Positions 21,650 to 34,562 are shown, counted from the first letter of the stretch. The stretch: 64,000 nt of DNA from Acheta domesticus (GCA_031308135.1 JAHLJT010000631.1:228742636-228806635), one strand, 5' to 3'. Translations and numbers: made by a program. The notes: generated by a model not told the origin, from the sequence alone.

Positions 21650-22440
21650 AAAGACATGCAATTAGATGAACTTCAATTCTAGTGATGAGTGAATACGAGA
21701 ACTATAAAAATGTAAGGTCAAGACGCATAAATTCACATAGGAGGAAAATGAGCAGCCCTGAGAATAGTGATATTAATGACAAGTTAAAAAAAGTTTAACA
21801 TCTCGTTTCTTCAATATGCAGGGAAAAGGAAATGATCAAACAAAATTGATTATCTTGTTACAAAATTCTTCGTTAATACAATGAGACTTATCAATTGTCG
21901 ATGATCCAGATTTTGTGAATTGGTTTGATGGTGAGTACTATTTTTTAACCATTATTGCCAGAGTGAAATCTCACATGCTCATTCGTATCCTTTGTTGCTA
22001 CTCAAATTAATATTCAGAGGAAACATATTCAAGAGAATCTTGTAAACATTGCAAAGGGAATAAAACCTTCACTATTGAAGACTACTGAAAATGAATCTGC
22101 TACAGATAATGAATGGTTTTGTTTTGATGATTCAATAAAAGATGATTAACAAAATTGCAGAAGAAAGAAAAACAAATCTGGAAATTTTGCAGTTCCTCCA
22201 GATCAAAGCATTGAATATCCTAAATTCCTATAGTTCGATAATGTCGCTCAGATATAATAAAAGTATTACATCAAATGGTCCTGTTGAAATACTTTTTCAT
22301 TTGCTGGCCTAATCAATGGTCCACAGAGAAGAAACATTAGTGATTCAATGTTTAAGAGAATAGACGTTTTTAAAGAAACTCGTCCAATTGTATGCAATTG
22401 TAAACCACAACCAAGTTTTGAGAAATTAATTGTGAAACTG
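21650..22440 (+). pseudogene. hAT transposase remnant
   Basis: Scattered frames give LSIVDDPDFVNWFDG near 21890, like the 'pfs.Ved..F' block of hAT transposases, and FSFAGLINGPQRRNI plus SDSMFKRIDVF at 22290-22380. The latter is the dimerisation tail 'ERLFSfaG.i....R..L...n...l'. The region between is riddled with stops and deletions. The flanking 22450-22620 is built of repeated 'ttttgtatttgaaatac'-like sequence. It is non-functional. Confidence 0.65.
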
Positions 22441-23229
22441 GATTACTATTGGTTGTTTTTTTGTATTTTCAAAAGAATTTTAAAAAACCACTTTGTATTT
22501 TGTATTTAAAATATTTTTATGGAAGTACGTTGTTTTTGGAACCTAAAACACTTTTGATGCAGTGTTTTTGTATTTTGTACCTGAAATACTTTTTTTAAGC
22601 ACTTCGCCCAATTCTTAATATTTTATGAAATTATTATAATTTATAATATATTCCATTATACTTTTCGTCTCTAATTCTCAAATTCTTTAAGTATTATTTA
22701 TTGAAAATTCCCTAATAATAAATTCTACAAAATTTTCTCGCTTACCTCCTATAATTATTCAATTCTTATCAATATTGCAAGTGTATTGCAATATTGTATG
22801 TTTAAGTGATTTAATAAGTAATTTGTATTGCTTGTTTGTCTATTAGAACTTTACTTACATGCCTATTGGAAAAGAGTTAAAGTTGATCTTCAGTTTTAAT
22901 TACTTAAATCAATGTATTTACTACACGATTGCTTGAAACCACAGTTGTTAAAGACAAGGTTACTGTTAAACATCAAACGACCTTTTATTCGGATGGTATT
23001 TTTCTAGTTCCATGTGATTCAATGAAGTATTTTTTTAAATTATAGTTATTACTATAAGCCTCCATGTAACGCATCTATAAATTTATGTATGTAAAAAATG
23101 TAGTAGAAATAAGACCACCAGAGAATGTCTGGAACAGTAATGTATAATATATAAAGCTATTCAATCAAAAATAGATGAGGATATTTTGCAGGGTGGTTAT
23201 GTAGATTACATTTCTGGGCGGAAAAAATA
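22441..23229. other. AT-rich spacer with 'TTTGTATTT' repeats
   Basis: 22450-22610 holds irregular repeats of 'ttttgtattttgtatttaaaa', probably part of the decayed hAT copy. The remainder shows nothing. Confidence 0.4.
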
Positions 23230-23915
23230 ACATGACAATAATAGTTCGAAAAGCAAAACCATCACGTTTGGTAGGGGCCGCAACTGAAACTCAGTACCGT
23301 TTAGGCAACGAAAATATTCCAAGAGTCGTGTCTTGAAAGTATCTGGGAATAATTTTTGATAGTAAATTGAGTTGGGAAAATCAGGTAAACTTTGTCGTAG
23401 GGAAAGCGTGGAGATCTTTGCATTTTACTATGCGAATACTAATACTGCGAGAGAAGTAGCTTACATATCTCTAATTCGCCCATTAATGGAATACGAGACG
23501 GTTTGTTGGGACCCTTATAGAATCTCACAAAAGGAATATTAGAATAGAGTACAGAGAAGAGCATGTAAACTTATTTTCTGAAGCAATAGGAAGAAAGTAG
23601 TGTGGAAGTCACTACAAATCAGGAGGCTTAAGGCAAGACTCTGTGCTTTGTACAAAGCGAATGCCGGTTAATCCAGCTTGGAAAGATATCCACATCCGGC
23701 CTCAGTAGAACCTCGTACGTCAGTAGAGGGTATCAGAAGCACAAAATTCAGTTCAGGCCAAAGAGAAACAGATATTGGAAAAATTTTCTCACAAATAGAA
23801 CTATAACGGAGTGGAATAACTTGCCTGCGACAACCTTGGAACACTTTCCTCTAGGTCTTCAAAGATTTAAAAGTGAATTAACTAATGATATTTGTAAATT
23901 TTATTAGCTAGTAAG
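23230..23915 (+). pseudogene. Non-LTR retrotransposon 3' part (RT C-terminus)
   Basis: With frameshifts, the plus strand reads KYLGIIFDSKLSWENQV, then FVVGKAWRSLHFTMRIL, VAYISLIRPLMEYETVC, WDPYR and NRVQRRACKLIF, ending with EWNNLPATTLEHFPLGLQRF. This is the thumb and C-terminal region of Jockey/CR1-like LINEs ('YLGv.fd..L.W..Hi', 'R.q....R'). A (TTA)n run at 23941-23972 follows and could be its tail. It is 5' truncated and broken. Confidence 0.75.
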
Positions 23916-23942
23916 TAAGGTTTTATTAGAATAGTTATTTTC

Positions 23943-23974
<32 letters not shown>

Positions 23975-23977
<3 letters not shown>

Positions 23978-25585
23978 TAATTATTAGATGCATTGGTTTA
24001 CAGTATTCGTTTTGAAGTGTGGTGATGTGTTGTGAAGTGGAGTGCAGTGTATAAAAGGCGTATATGTTAGTATAAATTATCTGCCCAGGACAACCATTAA
24101 TGTAGAATTAATGCGTTTATTGTTATTAATGCATTGATTGTTAACATTGTTATATTATTATTTTCTTAAAATAATAAATTTATATTGTATTTAATTCCTA
24201 ATTATAATACGTAAATGTTAGTGTTTCGCCACCAGGTTGCATAAACCTACCTGCGGAAATAATAAATATCTATAAATGTAGATTTTATCATCTCCCTTTG
24301 AGAGTAAGAAGAATGAATTACGTAATTACATCGCGTTGCTAATATTACTCATTTTACTGAAATCCTTCCACTATTTTGTTTTTAAACTTTCAAACGTTAT
24401 TAACAAGGGAAATACTAATACATTGTTAGGACTTCCATTTTACATGTGTAATTAACACAGACGTTTGTCAAGAGATCACTTTTAAGGTGTCATTTTTATT
24501 CGCACAAAACACTCAATTCCATTATTCGAAAATAATGATGTCTTATTTCCGATTATTGTACACCGCGGTCACGCTCGTTTCCGGATGAGGTTTTTCACTA
24601 ACGAAAGACGAGACTATAATCAGATAACAAAAAAAATACTTCCACGGCAGAGAGCCCGACCCTGACACGAGGACAGCAATCAATTGCATGAAGTCTATCA
24701 ATCGGGGGCACGGTCGTAGTCATTTTCTAAAGTTAGTTGTTCTGACCGGAAGTAGGTTCAGTCATTGGACAAAATGCCTTGCCGTTAGATGAATGGGATC
24801 AAACCTAGTTATAATCATTGGCTATCTGAATGAACCATTGAATGCTTAAGGCCCACGAACACCAAATCTCATCGTAGGACTAAATGGGAAACGAAAGTCA
24901 AACGTGCTTTAACAATTCCTTCCCAAATGATTTCCTCTTTTTTATTTTTATTTATTCATTTACTTATTTGGTAGTTTCTATTGATTGAAACTGGGAATCT
25001 TTACTGCAAAACCAAACAGTTTTAGACAATGTAGTTTAGTCTGACAATAAACGATTTACATCCACTTTGGAACATTTTTCAAAGGCTAAATTCCAATATG
25101 GCGAGGACGGTGACAAGGGGCACGAACTGCTGACGCTGGAACTTGCAACAGCGAATGAATCGTATCAATACTTCAGGAAGTTAAGGCTCTTCTTGAAAAG
25201 GAAAAGGAAATTAATGTAGCATTAAAATACATTTTCGTAGACAGAATCTACTATTTATATCATTCCGCGATCGGCGTTTGAAGTGTAGATTCTTTTCAAG
25301 AGTGGTCTGAATCCGAAAAAAGTCCGGTTCCTATCCACTCCTTTATTGCAGTTCCATTGACCTATAAAAATACTTTTAAGCCACACCAACATTCTGTCTT
25401 CCCCAATTTTTCAAGTTGCATACTGTCGCCTAGATGGTGTTTAGCTACCTTTCCATTTCCTTTTCACATCAATGCAAATTCGATTTTCACCTGAAACAAA
25501 AGTTAAGTTAGAAATTTAAAAACAAAAGAAGCACGAGTAAGTCCAACATCACAATACTTACTTGCATTCGCGAACTTCTTGAGGA
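23975..25585. other. Unassigned AT-rich region
   Basis: I see no protein motif, terminal repeat or RNA gene. 24030-24060 contains 'gtgtataaaaggcg', a TATA-like string with no gene after it. Confidence 0.4.
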
Positions 25586-26899
25586 CTTCTTGCTACAAAA
25601 ATCCGCCGTTTTACGTTTCGTCCAAAATGTCGGAGAACGCAAGTTAGTACAAGCCCTCCCTCCTGTGCCTTGTCTACTGTATAATTGTCACGTTCCTAGG
25701 CGACATCCCACGATGCGAGAATGCACCTCGAAATTTATTCCCAGGGCGTTCCGCGGTGGGAGGTTCCCGGAAATCATTCCGAGGTACTGAACAGCATTCT
25801 AGTTCACCTCCGCGAAGGATGGAAAGCAACGCAGACCCTGAAAAAGGTCTGGCCGCAGGGAACAACGGTAACTAATTTTGCCTACTGGCCCCGCCGGTCA
25901 GTCGCAACTACCTGAATCGAATTTCCCTTCTTCGCCTGCCTACAGAGCACGACCTACGGTGGGAACCTAGGGGCTCGACATTCGCGAGCTAGACAACGGC
26001 GAAAGGGGGAAAATGGTGACCCTTAAAGTGGTTCGTAGGTTTCTAGTATGGCACAGGAGGTCCATTACACCGTACTGAGAAGGCGATACTGAGGAAGGCC
26101 GTTTCCCAAACCCAAAATCATAGATGCTTCTCAGGAGGAATCCCGACAAGCGAGTGGCTTACATATTTCAAACCACCTGCATTACTCAATTGCTCGTGTT
26201 ATTGAAAGTATCGATGTCGCATGTCGAACGTGATCGCAACACTTTGTAAAATCAACTGCTTGGCCGCAACTCCTCCGTGGAAGCCTCGCGCGCTCCCTAG
26301 CACAGCCGAAGGGCAAAGATCCCAGCGAGCCCCGGCTACGGCAACCGCCTTGCTCGGCCTTGCCCCGTGCACCGACCGTGTGCTGCGCCCTGAGGCGGCT
26401 GCCCTCTTGCTCGACGCACGTCCTCGGCCCTCATCCGCACGTGCGCTGCCCAGCGCGGAACAGGAACAGGGCAGGGCAGCCCAGCTCAGCCTCAGCCCTC
26501 GCGAACCTCAGCAGGCGAACAACCGCTACGCGCGCTCGCTCCCCGCTCCGCCCCACCACGCCCTCCCCCCCCCTGTGCCCTCCCATTGGCTCCTCCGGAG
26601 GGGGGGGGAGTCCCAATTCAGGCGCTTCAAGACGTTCAGATGCCTTTGGGAACAGGTCTATTACATCGACCATTCTGAATAATGCACAATCGACTTCAGC
26701 ATTTTTCTTATACATAAATCTTTGTTATCTCCATAGTGTCATTTAATCTAACGTCGTTGAGTAAATCGTTCAAGGGCTACAATAATTGTACAACTTGAAA
26801 GGTGTTTATTTTGAGTTATAACAGTTATTTTTAGTAATATTGTTAATTATAATAATAAAGTTCAATGATAATAAGAGTAATTAAAGGAATTAAAAGCAC
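25586..26899. other. Two GC-rich blocks of unknown origin
   Basis: 25600-26130 and 26240-26640 are sharply GC-richer than the surroundings. The second includes C-runs and overlapping open frames on both strands (for example 26221-26682 and 26360-26746). These frames are long because the block is stop-poor. Their products are Ala/Pro/Arg-rich and show no domain. Solo LTRs elsewhere in this window have the same composition, so these may be LTR or promoter fragments, but I found no TG..CA ends with duplications. Confidence 0.35.
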
Positions 26900-28999
26900 T
26901 AGCGTACCCATGCGAGAACTCTCGCAAGTTAAATCCCACCGTTTCCCTATCCATTTGTCTATCCTTTCCATAAAGGAGAGGAAATACTAATGTACTTACA
27001 GAATATCAAACAAAATAACAATGCAATTGATGTTTGAAACAAATTTTCAATTAAATTTATTCACCATTATAGAGAGATGTTCTTGGAACAATTCATACTT
27101 CTTTAAAAACAACATTTGAAGAAATTTTTCAATCTTCCTTGAGAGTTAGCTTTTCGCTTTCCTTGATAGTCAAATAATAGAAAAGGTTTTTACTCTTGAG
27201 AAAGCCAAGTAAAGTAGTGCGAAAATACCGGATCGGGCAAGAACAGACCTACTCATTGCAATTTTAAACTTTCCTTGATTTGTTATGAAGAACCGAGTGG
27301 GTTTTGAAGAGTCAGGGTGCCAGCTTGCTGGGGTGAGAAAACTGAAAAATTATTTGTACACTAAAAAGTATTGAATTATTTTCTGCGTCCTTACGTACCT
27401 CAAGAAAAGCAATTCCGTGCCAAAAAATAATCGGACTAATGTTTTCACCTTTGAGTACTAAATATCATTTGTTAGCATTAGAAACGATTTAGTAGGCATT
27501 AGTAAGCCCACTTCTGTACATGGGAATGTTGCTAAACGATGTTTGCATTTGTAATATCTTAACGAATCGACACCTTGAGTTTAATATCAAACAGTGTTTT
27601 ATTTACAATATGAGTTTGCAGCTGGGCGTTGGTACATACTTCCAGATACCGCCAACATTTAAATCGTGCGTTTAGACTGCGATCGTTGGCAGTTGTCGGG
27701 TGACTTCCACTATTCTTTCTATAATTTTAAATTTAGTTGTTTTTAATTGATTCACGTAGTATTGTGGGCTAGCGCGTTTTGATTTTTCTTTTCCATTTAT
27801 TTCAAGCTATTTTACTTTAGCTACTTTAAAAAGTTTGTTCTTTGTGTTGTGCCATAGCACAAGTTTTCCCCCACTACCTCTGCGTACCCGTGCGAGAACT
27901 CTGGCATGTTAGACCCCACACTCATCCCATATCCTTCTATTTTCATTCTAAGAAGGAAAGTAGTTAACGAAACATGTTTATTTGTTTAAAATCTATAAGT
28001 TAACTTGCAATGTACTAACACAATTACAAATAAAATAAACTATGCAATTAATGTGTAAAAGAAATTTTGAATATTTATTCAATATCATGGAGAATTTGCT
28101 TGGAACAATTCCCAACACTTACTTAAAGACATTTGAAGTAATTATTCAATATTCTTTGTGAGTTAGGTTTTAGTTTTTCGTGATAGTCACAAAAATATGA
28201 GCTTTTTACTTTTGAGAAAGCTACGTGTTCTGAACCCGTTGACTTGAAAATTTCATCGAATGATAACGAAAATATTGGTACAGGTAAAACACAAACACAG
28301 TCCTCACTCTTCACTGAACAACCACATCCCTCCACAATTAAGTACACAGCACTTATAGACCATGAAAAAACGTTAATTGAATAGTGTCACTACATGCATT
28401 TCTTATGCGTAAGATACAATCTTCATAGGTATAGGTATCAAGTAACTTCTAGTTGTAATAGTACTTCTACTTGTTCCTGGAGAGCAAATCTTGAATTAAT
28501 GATTATGCAAATAAACTTCGTCAGACTGCCAAACTACGGTGTTAACAGAAAGCGTAAATAAAGATTGTCGAATTTAAGCCTTCCAAGCGTGTCGCCACAA
28601 AAATTGCTACCAGCAGGAAGGGCTGAAATATTGAGGTGACCTTGATAGTATTGAAGCGTGGAACCGAAAATTAATTGAATGGATCGAAGAATGTCTCATC
28701 TTATAGATTATGGTGTGAAAAACGTTTCTTTGAGGTCTTTGGCCTCAAAATTTTACTTTTTAAGGCTCTAAAACGCTTTGTTTATGAGTTATTTGCCGAT
28801 ATAGTTTGACGTGTGATGCGGGTTGCATTTTACATGAATATTTCTATGCGTTTTTTTTAAGAAATCATCCATATTTTTAAAGTCAAAGTGGAATTCGTCA
28901 AGTCTCCGTGAAATTCTCTTTCTTTAGAGCCCTCATTTATAAAGATTGGTTGCGTGTGAGAGCCGAACCCAAAGGTATACTACTGAAATACAGGAGACG
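26900..28999 (+). repeat. Family D dimeric non-coding repeat, copy D3
   Basis: This is the uninterrupted 2.1-kb reference copy. It begins TAGCGTACCCATGCGAG and ends GAAATACAGGAGACG, followed by ATTATT. Monomer 1 is 26900-27881. Monomer 2 begins with the repeated leader (GCGTACCCGTGCGAGAAC) at 27882. Both monomers have 'ttttactcttgagaaag'-like blocks at the same offset, showing they are diverged tandem units. No target duplication was identified and no coding function is seen. Confidence 0.75.
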
Positions 29000-29836
29000 A
29001 TTATTAACAACTGTAAGAAGCTTGATTGTAATTCTTTCCCCTTAATCCATCATTTATTAAAAGTGTGATGTCGGCATTGTACAATGAAATTTAATTTAAA
29101 GTCTTCATAGTTAAATTTAATATTAACTTGCATAATTTTATTTGTTACTCTTTACTTTTCATCGCAAAGTTGTCTTTACCAATCGTTGTGATCTGATTAT
29201 ACCACTCTGGTGTATTCTTTGTTGTTGTTGTTGTTGTTGTTTTCAAAAATTACCCAAATGTCATTTCTTTGCAATCTCTCTCATGCCATTAATATTTACA
29301 TGATGGGCGACTTGTGTACACTTTGCATTTTTGACCTGCATTGCATTGTGAATGCATTGTAAGACAGCGTGCTCCTTGACCGCAGAAAAGCCGTCGGCCA
29401 ACGTGCCACATATCAGTCGTGTGTATTGAAAGGAATGCGATACGCGGACGTGGTGCGTGGGCCGACCTGTCGCCGGCGACGGAGGTTGCGCTGACCTCAG
29501 CTCGATTTCGGAGCGGCTGCGCGATCTCGCTCTCACGGCGCAGTCACACGTGGGGGGTGCGTCCGAGAAAAGCTTATAATTATTTCTTGGAATGGAAACG
29601 ATAATTTTTCATATCATTCCTTCTTTATAGTAGTTTTTAGTTTTTACTTTCGTTTAAAATTATTCGTCAAAAATCCAAATATTTTAAAATACATTTGAAA
29701 TTTAAGGTGAAATGTTCTTAAAAGATTTAAATAGTAATTGTGTCTGTTAATCAATAATTAATCAGGAAATATTGGAAATACCCTCCTCACGAACATTGCG
29801 TATGCAACACACTTAAATTTAACTCACCCACCGCTA

Positions 29837-29837
<1 letters not shown>
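29000..29837. other. Spacer with a small GC-rich block
   Basis: 29222-29241 is a (GTT)n run. 29380-29570 is GC-rich and stop-poor on both strands. Nothing is recognised. Confidence 0.4.

Positions 29838-29932
<95 letters not shown>
29838..29932. repeat. Compound (TA)n-(GA)n microsatellite
   Basis: About 22 TA units (29839-29882) are followed directly by about 23 GA units (29884-29930), both nearly perfect. Confidence 0.95.
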
Positions 29933-29933
<1 letters not shown>

Positions 29934-29991
29934 ATTAACCATGAGGAGCATAGAGAAGAAAAATAGAAAAGCGGGATTAGGGAAAGAGGTA

Positions 29992-30543
29992 TTACATCAC
30001 GATATCATTAACACAATCGCACCTTGACACACGTAACCAAAAATCGAAATGGCCGATTACCGTCCCGTCGGGTAAAAAAATCCGTTGGTGAACGATTCTG
30101 CCGCTAGAGTTATTTGAGTCAAACTGTAAGCTTGAAAAATCACGAACATGCTCTAAAGTTTTCTGTGCGTCCAATCTGCACGAAAATTGTACCGTGTACA
30201 TTGGAGTAAATGCAAGATCATTTGTATACGCAGGAACGGGTGAGAGACAAGTAGAGCGGTGACTCCAGTCGCCCATACTACTGGGTCCATTAAGAAGTTG
30301 AAGAGGATCCCACTGATTCAGCGCCCGTCTGAAGGCACATTTTATGGGTATAAGCTCAGTGAAGCTGGTGGCTGCCGGTCTTGGCCCGCGAGACAAGGGG
30401 TGGGGTCGCGCGAGGCGCGGCTGCTTTAAGGCGGCTCCACACATTCGGCATTCGCCGAGGAGAGAGCTACTACTCTCCCGATCCCGATGAGCTGATGTGT
30501 TCGGCGAATGTTCGCCCCTTTGATGTGTCCAAAAGACCGACAC
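29992..30543 (-). CDS. Unrecognised 183-codon ORF overlapping a MITE
   Basis: This is the longest minus-strand frame of this part of the window. Its first 38 or so codons lie in the MITE at 30429-30668, so that part is not ancestral coding sequence. The rest includes the uniform-looking stretch CLSPVPAYTNDLAFTPMYTV and RIFLPDGTVIGHFDFW. No domain, signal peptide or membrane segment stands out. It could be an exon fragment or chance in GC-richer DNA. I assign no function. Confidence 0.2.
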   Translation of the reverse strand: MSVFWTHQRGEHSPNTSAHRDRESSSSLLGECRMCGAALKQPRLARPHPLSRGPRPAATSFTELIPIKCAFRRALNQWDPLQLLNGPSSMGDWSHRSTCLSPVPAYTNDLAFTPMYTVQFSCRLDAQKTLEHVRDFSSLQFDSNNSSGRIVHQRIFLPDGTVIGHFDFWLRVSRCDCVNDIVM

Positions 30544-30668
30544 GCGGCGGGTAGGGCGAGGGCCGAATGTTCGTCACTCAGCAAACAGCAAGCGACCCAT
30601 CCACACTACTCGGGATTCGGCGAGCGGTTGCTCGCTGTTCGCCGAATAGCGAGTGTGTGGAGCCGCCT
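30429..30668. mobile_element. PIF/Harbinger-type MITE, 240 bp (TTA duplication)
   Basis: The left end AGGCGGCTCCACACATTCGG and the right end, complement of AGGCGGCTCCACACACTCG, form terminal inverted repeats. TTA at 30426-30428 and 30669-30671 is the 3-bp TWA-type duplication of PIF/Harbinger. The element has CG-rich internal repeats ('ttcggcgaa' in both orientations) and no coding capacity. Confidence 0.85.
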
Positions 30669-30671
30669 TTA

Positions 30672-31040
30672 CATGACACAATGAGTCGGCGGCGATGGGT
30701 AGAGAGGCAAAGTACCCACGGCGGAAAAAGGTTCAACTGCCCCGCGGGGGAGGCGGCGCTTCCGGTCGGCCGCAGCAGCGCGGCGCGCGACTAATGCGGC
30801 CGTCCCTACGTCCGCTGGCGGCGGGCGCCCTTTGGAAAGACAACAGGTCTTACGATACCTTTCGGCTTTGCCGGCTACCACGAACAAGCGTTTTGAAGAA
30901 CCCCCGCCTTCGCTAGGGGCGGCAGCCGGGCAGAGGTGCGACGGGATTAAGGGAAAATGAGCAACGGCGGGCGCGCGGAGGAGGGGGCGACCGGGCGGTG
31001 CGGCCAGACTTTCTGCCTCTGGCGTGCATAAACAGTCTAA
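30672..31040. other. GC-rich block, nothing recognised
   Basis: GC-rich, stop-poor DNA with compositional open frames on both strands. No gene can be supported. Confidence 0.4.
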
Positions 31041-33585
31041 TACGACACTGGTAACAGTTCCAAAAGATTCACTTCATATAATCAGAGTGGATACAATATT
31101 TTAATTGAGGACAGAATAAAAGGTTTGTTTTCGTTAACAGGCATAACAAAAGAGTAAATGGTTCACATAGTTGTAAATGATAATCACAATAAACCAAATA
31201 TTAACTAATGTAGGTACTATTTTAGGAGCATTTTTATTTATCACGTCAAAAACAGTTAAACATGGTGTGTGACGTACTCCGGGGGGTAAAGTGCAATATA
31301 ATAAAATGCAACCCAGTTATTCCAGAACACCATTTCACTCTGAGAATGTTTTCCAACAGTTCTGGAAATGTTGAGATATGGAATAGGGTGGAGATGATTT
31401 AAATAAAATGATTTACTTAAAATCTGATTTAAATGAACATTTTTTTCTGATTTTTCATAATTTTCCCAAATTGAGGATTTTTTATAGTCTATCTTCATTT
31501 TATTTGATAAATTTCACAAATTTTATTAACAAATATCACAGTAACAATTATCAACACAAATTGAGCAATTCACAAACATAACAAGATAGAACAAGATATA
31601 GAAGAAATTTACAAAAAGATTTTTTAAATTGTACACTAATGGCTCGTCAATTTTTTAACTATAAACATGAGTGTGCCTTCATTAATATAAAAAAATAATA
31701 TAATCATAAATTCATTTAAATTAATATGATTCCAGTTTATTATAACTATAAAATGATATTTGAACTATTTTTTTAGTTAAATTGCTCACTTACAAATACT
31801 ACATTTATTTACTTTTTTTAACGTTTAAGAAATACTGAAAATCACATAAATATATGACATTATATTAAAGACCGTAAGTTAAAATTAAAAATTAACAAAT
31901 TATTAATAACTATATGCTATAATAATGTCTAAATTCATCCTTTTCTATTTACTTCTTAATATAGCTTTAATTAATTAATTACTTCCAAGAAAAGCTTTTT
32001 GAAAATGGACGAATGCAGAAAATTATGACTATTTCCGCAGCACTCAGCAAACTCGCACCCAAAAATAAACCAGCTATTCCTCCAATAGACACTAGAACAC
32101 AAAAATATTATTATCATTATTATTATAATTATCATTATTATTATTATTAATCAAGCAAGTGATACTGAATGTGAAAAAATGGGTTTGAAATTTTCTATAA
32201 CAAGAAACTGCCTTAGAAATAAATTGTTCGTTGGTAATATACCGAATCTTAAATCCATCAACTAAACGTCTTTAGATTAGGTGTTGCACAGATTTGAAAC
32301 TATATTTTTTGACAATGATCTATACCAAAGTATCGAATAATTTTTTGAAGTCTTATATAATAAAATGAAATATTTTTTCGTAGTGATGTTGGAAAAGAGC
32401 GAATGAACGGTGTTCGTTACTCTATGTGTTTAACACTTGCTACAAATTTCATTTCAAGTATTTTCAAAAACTGTATATAGCATTTTTGCTGTATTTTAAT
32501 TTCATAACGCTTGAATAAAGCAGACTTTACTGCATCATACTCGCTACTATACAATTATGAATTAGTAGCTTATCTGTTTTAAATAGTCAATTGTCTAATT
32601 TAATATAATATTTAATACATATTTTTCAAACAGTAAATGACCTCAAATTAAACTTTTTATTTGTTTACTGACAAGTAATGCTTTACCGATTAAATAGCTT
32701 TGTATTGATGATTTATGCACATGAAAACAATTAATAAGTCTCAAGGGAAGTTTCATTTCATTACACAAGTAGGAATGCATAAAAACAAGATAAGTGTTTT
32801 TTAAGTGGAGAGAAAAAGTTAATAGTTATTGAAATAATTATCAAGAAATCAGAATGATAGTTTTAACGGGACTTTTATTGTAATTGTAGGAAGATGCTAC
32901 AATTATGAGTTAATGAATAAAAATTACATTTACGAGTAACATAATCTGAATGAACGAATGCCATACATACGCATATAAGTAGCGTAATCTGAATGAGATA
33001 CATAGGCATGTTCGGCAAGAGATGAAGAGGTAGCCCTAAATTGAGCTGGAGGAAAATCTGAGAAACGTGGGAGATAAATGATGGCAAAGAAAAGCAGAAG
33101 ACAAATTCTGCAGCCGAAAGTCCTGCCTTACCCTTCTGAGCCGGGAACCAAGGCTACCTTTACAACTCGACCCACCAAACACCTAGGGTTCGGACGGCGT
33201 TTTGGACGCGGAATAAGAGAGCGGAATAAGATAGTTAAAATTGGCCCACGACCAAACTAGAAGAGGATGACGCTATCTTATTCTACACTCAAAATAACCT
33301 AGATAAACAAATTTTTATAATTTTTTATCTTACTATAGTGTCATAATATCGAAAAATGTTATTCTCACACTCTTCTCACTTTTGACGCTGAATCTACGAG
33401 GAATTTAGATTTTCTTGACATGTAACGTAACGAACATGACAATTAGACAATTTTCTAAGATATACACTAATTTATTTTGATATTTTTTATACTTACGGCC
33501 AACATAAGAGACTATTTTCACTGAAAATCTTACTTTTTAAAATTTTTCCCCCATCACTCTTCCATTTTTAACGATTTATTTGTTT
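31041..33585. other. AT-rich region, no gene supported
   Basis: 31230-31250 'cacgtcaaaaacagttaaa' recurs at 36368, a short dispersed repeat. 32110-32150 is a degenerate ATT run. A 60-codon frame at 33078-33260 (basic, RPTKHLGFGRRFGRGIRERN) has no recognised relatives. Confidence 0.4.
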
Positions 33586-33589
33586 CCTT

Positions 33590-33970
33590 CAATATTACGA
33601 TATCTACATTAATACCGCTATTATCTATTTTACGCATTACAATATTTCTTATGTTATCTAAATATTCTTTTTTGTTTCCTGATAATAATTCTTTGAAAAA
33701 CTTTTCGCTTGTTTCAATATTAGACTATTGAATATGTTCATTTCCTTGTAATTTTTCCTAAATTTCTTAATACTGTTCCATTTTCTTTACTTGTCGTTCC
33801 GAAAAAAAAGTGCCTATTATTTGACTCATGCTATTCCAATTAAAATTTTTAATATCTGCTGCTTTCTTCCTAACCTTAGCTTGTTGCGCCTTAAATTCTA
33901 TTTTATCTTGAATTTCTTGAGTACTTAACCACTTTAGATATTTATTCTTTATTCTTACTTATAATATACG
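33590..33970 (-). pseudogene. Degraded coding stretch, possible retroelement linker
   Basis: The minus strand reads NKYLKWLSTQEIQDKIEFKA, then QQAKVRKKAADIKNFNWNSM with FSERQVKKMEQ, a stop or two, and FKELLSGNKKEYLDNIRNIV. The Lys-rich helical character resembles the linker between endonuclease and RT in LINEs. No catalytic motif confirms this, so the family is open. Confidence 0.35.
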
Positions 33971-34562
33971 TGTATTATATACCTTTAATGTATACTATAA
34001 TGTAATTATTAAATTACATTGTAAATATATAACTATTTCCATTAAATTAATACTTAATTTGGGGTACGCTCCAGGACCTAAAATTTTATAAATCAAACAC
34101 TAGTTGTTATACATAATTTATATAATACAAATCAGGTGTTTACTCTTAAAAATAAATATCATCATATACAATGAATAATATGTTTCGTATTGCCGCCCGC
34201 ACTGCTGAAACACAGAGCTCACTCTCCAAATTTCGCCGCATTTAGCGAGACTGATGATGGCAATGCCGTCGAAAGTCGGCAACCTGAATTCAGTGCGACT
34301 TTTATAAAGCTGCCTCTTCATGATGGAATATATCACGGCATTACGTATCTTTCTCGGTCGTGCCGATACATGTCTCATGATCGCAAACATATCATACACT
34401 TCTTGATTCTGCGTCACCTAGCGGCTAAAACGTTCTTGATCTGAAAGACTTCTCTAACTCCATTTAGGGCATACAATCATCTCAAACATTACATCTTTTT
34501 AGATATAACTGTGGCCATAAACTAACGAGGTAGACACAAAATATATATTACAAAACACATAC
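33971..34562. other. Spacer containing a hammerhead-like hairpin motif
   Basis: At 34238-34275 the plus strand has 'gactgatgatggc' + 'aatgccgtcgaaagtcgg', the same hairpin plan as in the Penelope-like units at 19.5 kb and 54.6 kb. No protein is nearby. Confidence 0.35.

Noticed and set aside
26221..26746. Overlapping long open frames on both strands
   Set aside because: They lie in a GC-rich, stop-poor block; products are Ala/Pro/Arg-rich, overlap in several frames, and show no domain.
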